A stretch of DNA of 64,000 nt from an uncultured Saprospiraceae bacterium (GTDB lineage Bacteria > Bacteroidota > Bacteroidia > Chitinophagales > Saprospiraceae). Location: contig CAKZVK010000061.1 in assembly GCA_937921825.1 (NCBI GenBank), positions 45,200 to 109,199 on the forward strand. Reading direction: 5' to 3'. A program made the translations under genes and the position numbers. Positions 52,489 through 60,875 of this stretch are shown one piece after another (the stretch's first letter is position 1; every line of letters begins with the position of its first letter). The notes below the pieces were generated by a model, which worked only from the letters and a program-made list of their open reading frames with translations, did not search any database and was not told the origin of the DNA.

Positions 52489-53892
52489 ATGAAGTTGATA
52501 CAGAAGATAATATTCATAACATTTCTAAGTGTGACAGGCTTAGTAGCGCAGGATGAGCATGCCTTTTTTATAAAGAGCATCCATGATTATACCTTGGAAT
52601 CAGGCCAATGTACAGAATGGCTAGCGCACCTTTCTGATACCATAGGAGGTCGATTGACTGGGTCTGAAAATGCTGAAAAAGCGGTGGATTATACCTACAA
52701 CTTACTGGAAGGGATGTCTATCGTAGATGAGGTAACCAAACAACCTTGCAAAGTGCCTAAATGGGTCAGAGGCAACAAAGAGATAGGCAATATCCGATGG
52801 GGAGACCCTAAGAAAGGTAATTATGAAGCTCAAAAGATAAATATTACTTCTCTCGGGAATTCTATTGCGACTTCCAATAGAGGTGTGATAGCAGATATCG
52901 TAGAGGTCCACAGCTTGGATACTCTAGAAGAACTAGGCAAGGCCGTCCTCCAGGATAAGGTCGTCTTCTTTAATAGACCTATGGACCCCAAGAAAATCCA
53001 TACAGGCCAGGCCTATGGAGAAGCTGTAGATCAGAGAGTCCACGGGGCCTCTAGAGCAGCTGCATATGGAGCACAGGCTGTTCTCGTAAGATCTGTCACT
53101 GCGCAACAAGATGATCTGCCTCACACTGGCGTCCAGTCCTATGCTGATGGTGTAGAGAAAATTCCTGCTCTCGCAATCAGTACAAATGATGCTAATACGA
53201 TCAGCGAACTTCTCAAAAAATGGGATGTCACGGTCTACCTGAAGAATTCTCCCGAAGTAATGGACTCTGTTATCTCACATAATGTAGTAGGAGAAATAAA
53301 GGGTAGTGAATTCCCTAATGAAATAATCTTAGTCGGTGGTCATCTAGATTCTTGGGATCTGGGCGGCGGTGCTCATGATGATGGCTCTGGCTGTGTACAT
53401 GCCTTACAGGTTTTCGAAACCTTACAAGCCCTTAACTACAAGCCCAAGAGAACCATCCGTTGTGTCATGTTTATGAATGAGGAAAATGGTCTCGGAGGCG
53501 GGAAGGCCTATGCCAAAGCCTCTAATGAAAAGGGCGAATACCATATGGCTGCTATAGAATCTGATGCTGGTGGCTTTTCTCCTCGAGGTTTTGGATGTTC
53601 TGGCGACCCTTCAGTCTTCAAGAAGTTTCTAGCTCAGGCTCAAAAATTCGAAGAGTTTCTAGAACCTTATGACCTCTATATAAAAGCTGGAGGTGGCGGT
53701 GCTGACATCAATCCACTGAAATCTCAGAAAGGATTGCTTATCGGTCTCAGACCAGATGGGTCTAGATACTTTGATTTTCATCATACTACTGCTGACGTTT
53801 TTGAGAATGTGCATCCAAGAGAACTAAAACTAGGTGCTGCAGCTATGACTAGCCTAGTATATCTTCTAGATCAGATAGGCTTAGATAAATGA
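52489..53892 (+). CDS. M28 family zinc metallopeptidase
   Basis: ILVGGHLDSWDLGGGAHDDGSGCVHALQ; RCVMFMNEENGLGGGKAY; HHTTADVFENV. Confidence 0.93.
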   Translation: MKLIQKIIFITFLSVTGLVAQDEHAFFIKSIHDYTLESGQCTEWLAHLSDTIGGRLTGSENAEKAVDYTYNLLEGMSIVDEVTKQPCKVPKWVRGNKEIGNIRWGDPKKGNYEAQKINITSLGNSIATSNRGVIADIVEVHSLDTLEELGKAVLQDKVVFFNRPMDPKKIHTGQAYGEAVDQRVHGASRAAAYGAQAVLVRSVTAQQDDLPHTGVQSYADGVEKIPALAISTNDANTISELLKKWDVTVYLKNSPEVMDSVISHNVVGEIKGSEFPNEIILVGGHLDSWDLGGGAHDDGSGCVHALQVFETLQALNYKPKRTIRCVMFMNEENGLGGGKAYAKASNEKGEYHMAAIESDAGGFSPRGFGCSGDPSVFKKFLAQAQKFEEFLEPYDLYIKAGGGGADINPLKSQKGLLIGLRPDGSRYFDFHHTTADVFENVHPRELKLGAAAMTSLVYLLDQIGLDK

Positions 53893-54446
53893 TAATAAAA
53901 GATCAAAACGAAATAGTCTTAGAGGGTAAAACCTTCGAAAAGTATATCTCAGCTGAAGAGATTGATGCTATAATCACTAGACTCGCAGAGGAAATAAATA
54001 CGGTGTACAAAGATGTAGCATCAGAAATCATACTGATTAGTATCCTAGATGGCTCCTTTATATTCATGGCAGACCTAATCAGAAAACTTACTTTTCCTCA
54101 TACAATTCATTTCGTCAAGCTTAAATCTTACGAAGGAGAAGAAAGTACTGGGCATATTAACTACATACTAGATCTACAAACTGATGTCAGAGGCAAAAAC
54201 GTCCTGATAGTGGAGGATATCATAGATACAGGCCTTACAATCGAGTCTTTTGTAGAGAAACTCTCTAATCAGGAGCCTCTTTCTGTACAAACTTGCACCC
54301 TGCTGAGTAAGCCAGAAGTCCATAATGACATCGTTCCCATACATTTTATAGGCAAAGAGCTGGCTCCAGAGTTTGTCGTAGGTTACGGATTAGACCTTAA
54401 TGGCTATGGTAGAAATCTGGATAGTATATATAAGCTAAAAATTTAA
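53889..54446 (+). CDS. hpt: Hypoxanthine phosphoribosyltransferase
   Basis: ISILDGSFIFMADLIRKL; VLIVEDIIDTGLTI PRPP motif. Confidence 0.94.
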   Translation: MIIKDQNEIVLEGKTFEKYISAEEIDAIITRLAEEINTVYKDVASEIILISILDGSFIFMADLIRKLTFPHTIHFVKLKSYEGEESTGHINYILDLQTDVRGKNVLIVEDIIDTGLTIESFVEKLSNQEPLSVQTCTLLSKPEVHNDIVPIHFIGKELAPEFVVGYGLDLNGYGRNLDSIYKLKI

Positions 54447-54492
54447 TTCATTAAATAACCAACCTGCGGTTTCTATTAAAACAGAAATACAT

Positions 54493-54500
54493 TAATTTTG
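54493..54500 (+). promoter_or_regulatory. -7 element TAATTTTG upstream of tRNA-Gln
   Basis: TAnnTTTG match, with TTTC 19 nt upstream. Confidence 0.55.
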
Positions 54501-54511
54501 CCAACCGAATT

Positions 54512-54583
54512 TGACCCATGGTGTAATTGGTAACACACCAGTTTTTGGTTCTGGCATTCAAGGTTCAAGTCCTTGTGGGTCAA
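54512..54583 (+). tRNA. tRNA-Gln (UUG)
   Basis: TGACCCATGGTGTAATTGGTAACACACCAGTTTTTGGTTCTGGCATTCAAGGTTCAAGTCCTTGTGGGTCA; acceptor arm closes, T-arm GGTTCAAGTCC, anticodon TTG. Confidence 0.92.
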
Positions 54584-54592
54584 CAAAAAAAA

Positions 54593-54621
54593 GCTCTGAT
54601 GTAAAAATCAGGGCTTTTTTT
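54593..54621 (+). terminator. Terminator downstream of tRNA-Gln
   Basis: GCTCTGAT-GTAAAA-ATCAGGGC followed by T7. Confidence 0.85.
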
Positions 54622-54886
54622 GTTTTATAGAAGACCCTAATTACAACAATCTGTTGTTGGGTCTTAGTTATTGGCTATTTGTAGGACCCGAGGTCTAGTC
54701 TATAATCACTTTCTTCACTCCAAGGCCAGTCTGAGTTATCAGTTTTACTGATTTATAGTAAGGCACTAGTTCCAAGATCTCAAAGCTTCTTAAGGAGATA
54801 TCAACAATAGATAATAACGATAGCACTTCTAAGTATATTGATAAGGTAATATTTTAAGAAGGAAACCATGGGCAAGATGCGACTCC

Positions 54887-54933
<47 letters not shown>

Positions 54934-55137
54934 TCACTTGGCTTCAAAAAACCACATGAGGCAAGAGATCACCTATAGAGAAGAGAGTCTTTATTCATGA
55001 CCCATTCAAAGTGTTGAGTATCATATTTTATGTGGAAAACAACTATCAAAGGTGACGAATGCAGGTATTTAAACGGTTGGCCAGATAGGTATTCGACATA
55101 GTATTTAATATATTGATCCTTATAAAAAGCAAGAGAA

Positions 55138-55220
55138 ATAAAAAAGCCCCGAAGATAGTCGAGGCAGCTAAATGTTTTCACAACGGAATAATCCTTATTG
55201 TGATTAGCTTCAAATTGTAC
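55138..55220 (-). ncRNA. tracrRNA of the type II-C CRISPR system
   Basis: Minus strand GTACAATTTGAAGCTAATCACAATAAGGATTATTCCGTTGTGAAAACATTTAGCTGCCTCGACTATCTTCGGGGCTTTTTT. Its 5' part matches the repeat strand TACAATTTGAAAGCTAATCACAA with one base missing. It ends in the hairpin GCCTCGA-CTATCT-TCGGGGC plus T6. TATATTTG (-7) lies at 55230-55223. Confidence 0.88.
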
Positions 55221-55240
55221 ATCAAATATATTAAATCATT

Positions 55241-58200
55241 ATGAAAAAAGTATTAGGCTTAGACTTAGGAACAAATAGTATAGGATGGGCATTACTCAGT
55301 TCTGATGCAGAAAAAAGAGAAGGTGAAATTATAGGTGCTGGCTCACGCATTATACCTATGGGTCAGGATGTCTTGGGCAAATTTGATGCTGGGGTGGGAA
55401 TTAGTAAAACAGCGGACCGTACTCATTATCGAGGAACAAGGCGACTATACCAAAGAAACAAATTAAGAAGAGACAGACTGCACCGAGTCCTTAATTTAAT
55501 GGGCTACTTGCCAGAACACTATGCAGATGCAATAGACTTCGTAAAAAATCTAGGGCAATTTAAAAAAGAAACTAAGCTAAACTACAAGAAAACGGATGAA
55601 GGCTATCGTTTCCTATTTATGGATTCTTTCATAGAAATGAGTTCAGAATTTAAGGAGGAAGGCTACCAAGGGCCTCTGCCATATGATTGGACACTATATT
55701 ATTTGAGATCAAAAGCACTAAAAAGTAAAATAAGCAAAGAGGAACTTGCATGGGTGATATTAAACTTTAACCAAAAAAGAGGCTACTATCAGATAAGGGG
55801 CGAAGAGATAGATGAGGCAAAAAATAAAGAATTTGTACAACTCAAAGTCAAAGAGCTGATAGATTCTGGAGAGAAAGTAAAAGGTAATATTTTATACAAT
55901 GTTGTTTTTGAAAATGGCTGGCAATATGACAAACAAATCGTCAAAAAAAAAGACTGGCAAGGGAGAACAAAAGAATTTATTGTTACTAAAAAGATACTCA
56001 AAACAGGAGAAACTAAAATTAGCTTTAAAGCAGTAGATTCAGAAATAGATTGGCCAGCCATCAAAGCTAAAACAGAGCAGAATATAAAATCTTCCGGGCT
56101 AACTGCTGGAGAGTACATCTACAATACACTAAAATCTAACTCAACTCAAAAAATACGAGGCAAGCTCATCAAGACTATAGAAAGAAAATTTTACAAAAGT
56201 GAATTAGAGAAAATACTAGAGCAACAAGCTACTCATCACAGTGAATTAACGTCAGTGAAAAAATTTCAAGAAGCGATAGAGCACCTCTACCCCAAAAACA
56301 TATCTCATAAGAATAACATAAAAGATAAGAACCTACAATACCTCATTATAGAAGATATCATCTTTTACCAACGACCTTTGAAGAGTAAAAAGTCCACTAT
56401 AGGGCTTTGCTCTTACGAGAGTAGAACATTTACTAAAAAAGATAAGGACGGCTCTCTGACAAAAGTGACTGAGCACCTCAAAGCAATCCCGAAATCACAT
56501 CCACTCTACCAAGAGTTTAGATTATGGCAATTTGTCAAGAACCTCAGAATCATAGATACATTCATGGAGGTAACAGCAAAAAAGAATGAAAAAGCTGACG
56601 TTACTGATAATATGTTTGCAACTGAAGATGAATGGGTGGAATTATTTGAATATCTAAACAGTCGTGTAGAGGTAGAAGAAAAGCATATCATAGATTTCCT
56701 GTACAAAAAAGACAAAATTTCTAAAGAAGATAAAACAAATGGAAAATACAGATGGAACTATGTGTCTGATAAAAAATATCCTTGCAACAGTACTCGTACT
56801 GATTTATTAAAGAGACTAGCAAAGGTCAACGGCATAAAGCCAAATGTCTTTCTTACAACTGAGCAAGAAGTATTTCTATGGCATATCATCTACTCAGTGA
56901 GAGATAAAAACGCATTTCATAAAGCATTAGAAACCTATGCGTCTAAAAACAATCTAGATCATAAGTCTTTTTTAAAAGCTTTCGGTAAAACACCGCCTTA
57001 TAACAGTGATTATGGTACACTATCTCACAAAGCAATAAGTAAATTATTGCAACTTATGAGAATGGGAAAATATTGGTCTCATAAAGAAATACACAAAGAC
57101 ACGACTGATAGAATCGAAAAAATAATCTCTGGAGAATATGATGAGAAGATCCAAAATAGAGTTAGAGAGAAAAGTATCAAACTAGACGATATAAAAAAAT
57201 TTAAAAATCTTCCATTATGGCTAGCCAGTTACATTGTATATAATAGACATAGTGAACTAGGCAATATCCAGCAATGGACATCACCTAATGATATAGAAAT
57301 CTATCTCAAGAATTTCAAGCAACACAGTCTTCGTAATCCTATAGTAGAGCAAGTAGTCACTGAAACACTGAGAACAGTAAGAGATATCTGGAACACTTAT
57401 GGAAATGGTGAAATAGGTTTTTTCTCTAATATCAACCTAGAACTAGGTCGTGAGATGAAAAACTCAAATGATAAGCGTAAGCAGATAGCTTCTAGAATCC
57501 TAACAAATGAAAACACCAATGCCCGCATAAGGGAACTTCTCACGGAACTGATGAATGATAGCAAGGTAGAGGGAGACATAAGACCCTACTCTCCTAGCCA
57601 TCAAGAAATTCTAAAAATATATGAAGAAGGTGTATACAATAACTCAAATCCAGACTTCACTCAAGTAAGTGAAGACGAAATAGATAAAATCAGAAAAAAC
57701 AAAACCCCAAGTAAGAATGATATTACACGATATAAGTTATGGCTAGAGCAGGGCTATATCTCACCATATACTGGTGCAATCATTCCCCTTAGTAAACTAT
57801 TCACTACTGATTATGAAATAGAGCATATTATTCCACAGTCTAGATACTTTGACAATTCATTGTCCAATAAAGTAATATGTGAGTCAGATGTCAATAAAGA
57901 CAAGGGCAGCATGACCGCTTACGAGTATCTGCTCAGGAAAGGAGGGGAATTAGTAGATGGACACGAATTACTGGACATAGAACTCTACGAAAGTCACTGT
58001 CAAAAATATTTTAGAAAAAACAAATCCAAACTTACTAATCTACTAAGTGAAGGAATACCAGAGGGGTTTATTAATAGACAACTTAATGACAGCAGATATA
58101 TAGCAAAGTACATCAAAGGGCTGCTCAGCAATATCGTGAGAGAAGACGGAGAACAGGAGCCAACCTCTAAAAACTTATTACCTGTAAGTGGCGCAATAAC

Positions 58201-59572
58201 TGCTAAGTTAAAGCAAGACTGGGGCCTAAATGACAAATGGAATGAGCTAATTGCACAAAGATTCGAACGACTAAATAAAATAACCGACTCAGAAGATTTT
58301 GGATATGATGATCCTAAAATCAATACGTTCCGAATAACCATTCCAGAAGATCTCAAAAGAGGCTTTAGTAAGAAAAGAATAGATCATAGACACCATGCAC
58401 TTGATGCCATAGTACTAGCATCAACGACAAGAGAACAAGTCAATTATCTGAATTCACTAAATGCAAATAAGGAAAACTATAGTCTAAAAGCAACATTACT
58501 GAAAAAGAACAAACAAGGGGATTTTACCAAGCACTTCTTAGAACCCTTCCCGTCTTACGCCGCTAAAGTTCTTGACACGTTACAAAGGGTGGTCATCAGC
58601 TTAAAGCAAAATAATCGTGTCATCAATAAAACCAATAACAAAACCTGGCAATGGGTAGACCGTGATGGACAATGGAAGAAAGAGCTAGTTAGGCAAACCA
58701 AAGGAAACAATTGGGCTATCAGAAAACCGCTCCACAAAGAAACCGTGGCAGGAAAAATAAGTATACCTAATATAGGTAAGAACAAGCTTGCAACGGCTTC
58801 TAGGGTTTCCATAGAAAGTATTTTGAATCAAAAACATATTAATAAAATATCAGACCCTTCTGTGCAGAAGATACTCAACAACCACTTAAAAAATTATATA
58901 GACAAGAATGGAAAACCACAGTTCACTGATGCCTTCAGTCAGGCTGGCATAGAAGATCTGAACAAAAACATCGTAAAACTAAATGGTGGCAAGCCTCACT
59001 TGCCACTACTGAAAGTGCGACAATATGAGGTAGGCAATAAGTTTGCTGTTGGCGAATCTGGAAACAATTCTAAAAAGTATGTAGAAGCTGCAAAAGGTAC
59101 AAATCTATTTTTTGCTATCTACTGGGATGAAAAGAAGCAAAAAAGAGTCTATGAAACCATCCCACTCCACGAAGTCATAGAACACCAAAAACAAGTTGCA
59201 CACCTTCCAAAAGATGAAAGATTACCAATCCAACCTAATCCTGACAAAGGTGAATTTTTATTCACTTTATCTCCTAATGATTTGGTGTATGTACCGTCAG
59301 AAGAAGAGACTGCAAATCCAGATCTGGTTTCATTTAATAAGCTCACAAAACACCAAGCTAATAACATATACAAAATGGTGAGCTCGACTGGGAACCAATG
59401 CTTTTTCATCCAATCAAGAGTGGCGAAGACAATTGCAAATAAAATTGAATATTCTTCACTAAATAAAATGGAAAAGGACCTTAAAGGCAGTATGATAAAA
59501 ACAATATGCTGGCAACTTAAAGTAGATAGGCTAGGTAGTATCAGCTCAGTTAATTACGGAACCACGAGATGA
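55241..59572 (+). CDS. cas9: CRISPR-associated endonuclease Cas9, subtype II-C (1443 aa)
   Basis: RuvC-I MKKVLGLDLGTNSIGWALL; Arg-rich bridge helix RGTRRLYQRNKLRRDRLHRVL; RuvC-II NINLELGREM; HNH DYEIEHIIPQSRYFDNSLSNKVIC; RuvC-III HHALDAIVLA. All catalytic motifs appear intact. Confidence 0.97.
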   Translation: MKKVLGLDLGTNSIGWALLSSDAEKREGEIIGAGSRIIPMGQDVLGKFDAGVGISKTADRTHYRGTRRLYQRNKLRRDRLHRVLNLMGYLPEHYADAIDFVKNLGQFKKETKLNYKKTDEGYRFLFMDSFIEMSSEFKEEGYQGPLPYDWTLYYLRSKALKSKISKEELAWVILNFNQKRGYYQIRGEEIDEAKNKEFVQLKVKELIDSGEKVKGNILYNVVFENGWQYDKQIVKKKDWQGRTKEFIVTKKILKTGETKISFKAVDSEIDWPAIKAKTEQNIKSSGLTAGEYIYNTLKSNSTQKIRGKLIKTIERKFYKSELEKILEQQATHHSELTSVKKFQEAIEHLYPKNISHKNNIKDKNLQYLIIEDIIFYQRPLKSKKSTIGLCSYESRTFTKKDKDGSLTKVTEHLKAIPKSHPLYQEFRLWQFVKNLRIIDTFMEVTAKKNEKADVTDNMFATEDEWVELFEYLNSRVEVEEKHIIDFLYKKDKISKEDKTNGKYRWNYVSDKKYPCNSTRTDLLKRLAKVNGIKPNVFLTTEQEVFLWHIIYSVRDKNAFHKALETYASKNNLDHKSFLKAFGKTPPYNSDYGTLSHKAISKLLQLMRMGKYWSHKEIHKDTTDRIEKIISGEYDEKIQNRVREKSIKLDDIKKFKNLPLWLASYIVYNRHSELGNIQQWTSPNDIEIYLKNFKQHSLRNPIVEQVVTETLRTVRDIWNTYGNGEIGFFSNINLELGREMKNSNDKRKQIASRILTNENTNARIRELLTELMNDSKVEGDIRPYSPSHQEILKIYEEGVYNNSNPDFTQVSEDEIDKIRKNKTPSKNDITRYKLWLEQGYISPYTGAIIPLSKLFTTDYEIEHIIPQSRYFDNSLSNKVICESDVNKDKGSMTAYEYLLRKGGELVDGHELLDIELYESHCQKYFRKNKSKLTNLLSEGIPEGFINRQLNDSRYIAKYIKGLLSNIVREDGEQEPTSKNLLPVSGAITAKLKQDWGLNDKWNELIAQRFERLNKITDSEDFGYDDPKINTFRITIPEDLKRGFSKKRIDHRHHALDAIVLASTTREQVNYLNSLNANKENYSLKATLLKKNKQGDFTKHFLEPFPSYAAKVLDTLQRVVISLKQNNRVINKTNNKTWQWVDRDGQWKKELVRQTKGNNWAIRKPLHKETVAGKISIPNIGKNKLATASRVSIESILNQKHINKISDPSVQKILNNHLKNYIDKNGKPQFTDAFSQAGIEDLNKNIVKLNGGKPHLPLLKVRQYEVGNKFAVGESGNNSKKYVEAAKGTNLFFAIYWDEKKQKRVYETIPLHEVIEHQKQVAHLPKDERLPIQPNPDKGEFLFTLSPNDLVYVPSEEETANPDLVSFNKLTKHQANNIYKMVSSTGNQCFFIQSRVAKTIANKIEYSSLNKMEKDLKGSMIKTICWQLKVDRLGSISSVNYGTTR

Positions 59573-60462
59573 TAAAACAAACCCTATACTTTAGCAGTCC
59601 TACCTATTTATCTTTAAGAAACAATCAACTAATTATTGATCTAAAAAAAGATGGTGAAGAACAACAAGTGACTAGAGCTGTAGAGGACATAGGTATGATT
59701 ATTCTAGACACAGGTCAGATCACCATCACACATCAAGCCATCAAAGCCTTACAAGCTAACAAAACAGCTATCGTCAGCTGTGATGACAGTCATATGCCTG
59801 CCAGCATTATGTTGCCACTAGAAGGTCATTCTGAGCAGAGCGAAAGATATAGAAACCACCTTGCAATGTCATTACCGCTCAAAAAGAATCTCTGGCAGCA
59901 AACCGTAATTGCGAAAATCAAAAACCAAAAAGCTGTCCTAGAACGACTAGGCAAACCAACCGATAGACTAGAAGTGCTCATCAATCGAGTAAATAGTGGA
60001 GACCCAGAAAACATAGAAGGACAAGCTGCAGTATATTACTGGCGAACCTATCTAGATGGCTTTATCAGAGATAGGTATGGTGAGCCCCCAAACCAACTAC
60101 TCAATTATGGTTACGCCATCCTTAGGGCTATGATCGCCAGAGCACTCTGTTCTTCTGGACTAATTCTTTCACTAGGGATACACCACCGAAATAAATACAA
60201 CGCCTACTGCCTAGCGGATGACATTATGGAACCTTATAGGCCATTTGTAGACCTCATTGCTTATAATTTGTTCCAAAATGAAAATTTGGACACATTTTTG
60301 GACCCAAAAGCAAAGAGGGTCCTACTTAGCGTAGGACAGGCCGATGCTCTCTATGGAAAGAGAAAAAGCCCACTGCAAGTAGGAATGGCTTATACAACAG
60401 CCTCCCTCTACAAATGTATATGTGGTGATAAAAGAAAAATAAAATATCCTCAATTGTTATAG
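59569..60462 (+). CDS. cas1: CRISPR integrase Cas1 (type II)
   Basis: 297 aa; QAAVYYWRTYLDGF, LNYGYAILRAMIARALCSSGLILSLGIHHRNKYNAYCLADDIMEPYRPFVD; ATGA overlap with cas9. Confidence 0.96.
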   Translation: MIKQTLYFSSPTYLSLRNNQLIIDLKKDGEEQQVTRAVEDIGMIILDTGQITITHQAIKALQANKTAIVSCDDSHMPASIMLPLEGHSEQSERYRNHLAMSLPLKKNLWQQTVIAKIKNQKAVLERLGKPTDRLEVLINRVNSGDPENIEGQAAVYYWRTYLDGFIRDRYGEPPNQLLNYGYAILRAMIARALCSSGLILSLGIHHRNKYNAYCLADDIMEPYRPFVDLIAYNLFQNENLDTFLDPKAKRVLLSVGQADALYGKRKSPLQVGMAYTTASLYKCICGDKRKIKYPQLL

Positions 60463-60474
60463 CAAAAACCGGTT

Positions 60475-60816
60475 GTGTTATCCCAAAAACGCTTTAATCA
60501 ATACAGAATCATGTGGTTATATGTCTTTTTCGACTTACCTACAGAAACCAAACAAGATGTAAGAGCTGCTACACAGTTCAGAAAATTTCTTCTAAGGGAC
60601 GGTTTTTATATGTTTCAGTTTTCTATATATCTAAGACATTGTAGCAGTAGAGAAAATGCTAAAGTTCATGAGAAAAGAATTAAAAGACATTTGCCAAAAA
60701 AAGGCAAAGTAGGCATATTAACTGTTACGGATAAGCAGTTTGGCATGATGGAAATTTTCCATGGTAAGAAAGAAATAATACCGTCCTCTCCCATCAATCA
60801 ACTAGAACTGTTCTAA
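60475..60816 (+). CDS. cas2: CRISPR-associated Cas2
   Basis: GTG start; [46 protein letters not shown]. Confidence 0.94.
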   Translation: MLSQKRFNQYRIMWLYVFFDLPTETKQDVRAATQFRKFLLRDGFYMFQFSIYLRHCSSRENAKVHEKRIKRHLPKKGKVGILTVTDKQFGMMEIFHGKKEIIPSSPINQLELF

Positions 60817-60875
60817 TATAACATGGTCTAAACTCTAAGGTAAAATGCTGACCCACAAGACCTTATAGAGGGTAC

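Noticed and set aside
55198-55220. Degenerate isolated CRISPR repeat upstream of cas9
   Set aside because: Better explained as the tracrRNA anti-repeat because it is followed by conserved-looking tracr sequence and a terminator.
55789-59409. Minus-strand ORFs within cas9 (e.g. 55789..56118, 58000..58356, 59149..59409)
   Set aside because: Antisense to a clear cas9; Ser/Leu-rich shadow ORFs with no start context.
60817-60875. Possible csn2 or cas4 between cas2 and the array, or a cas2-side leader
   Set aside because: Only 59 bp, no ORF; the tracrRNA order of anti-repeat then terminator sets crRNA transcription from the opposite end.
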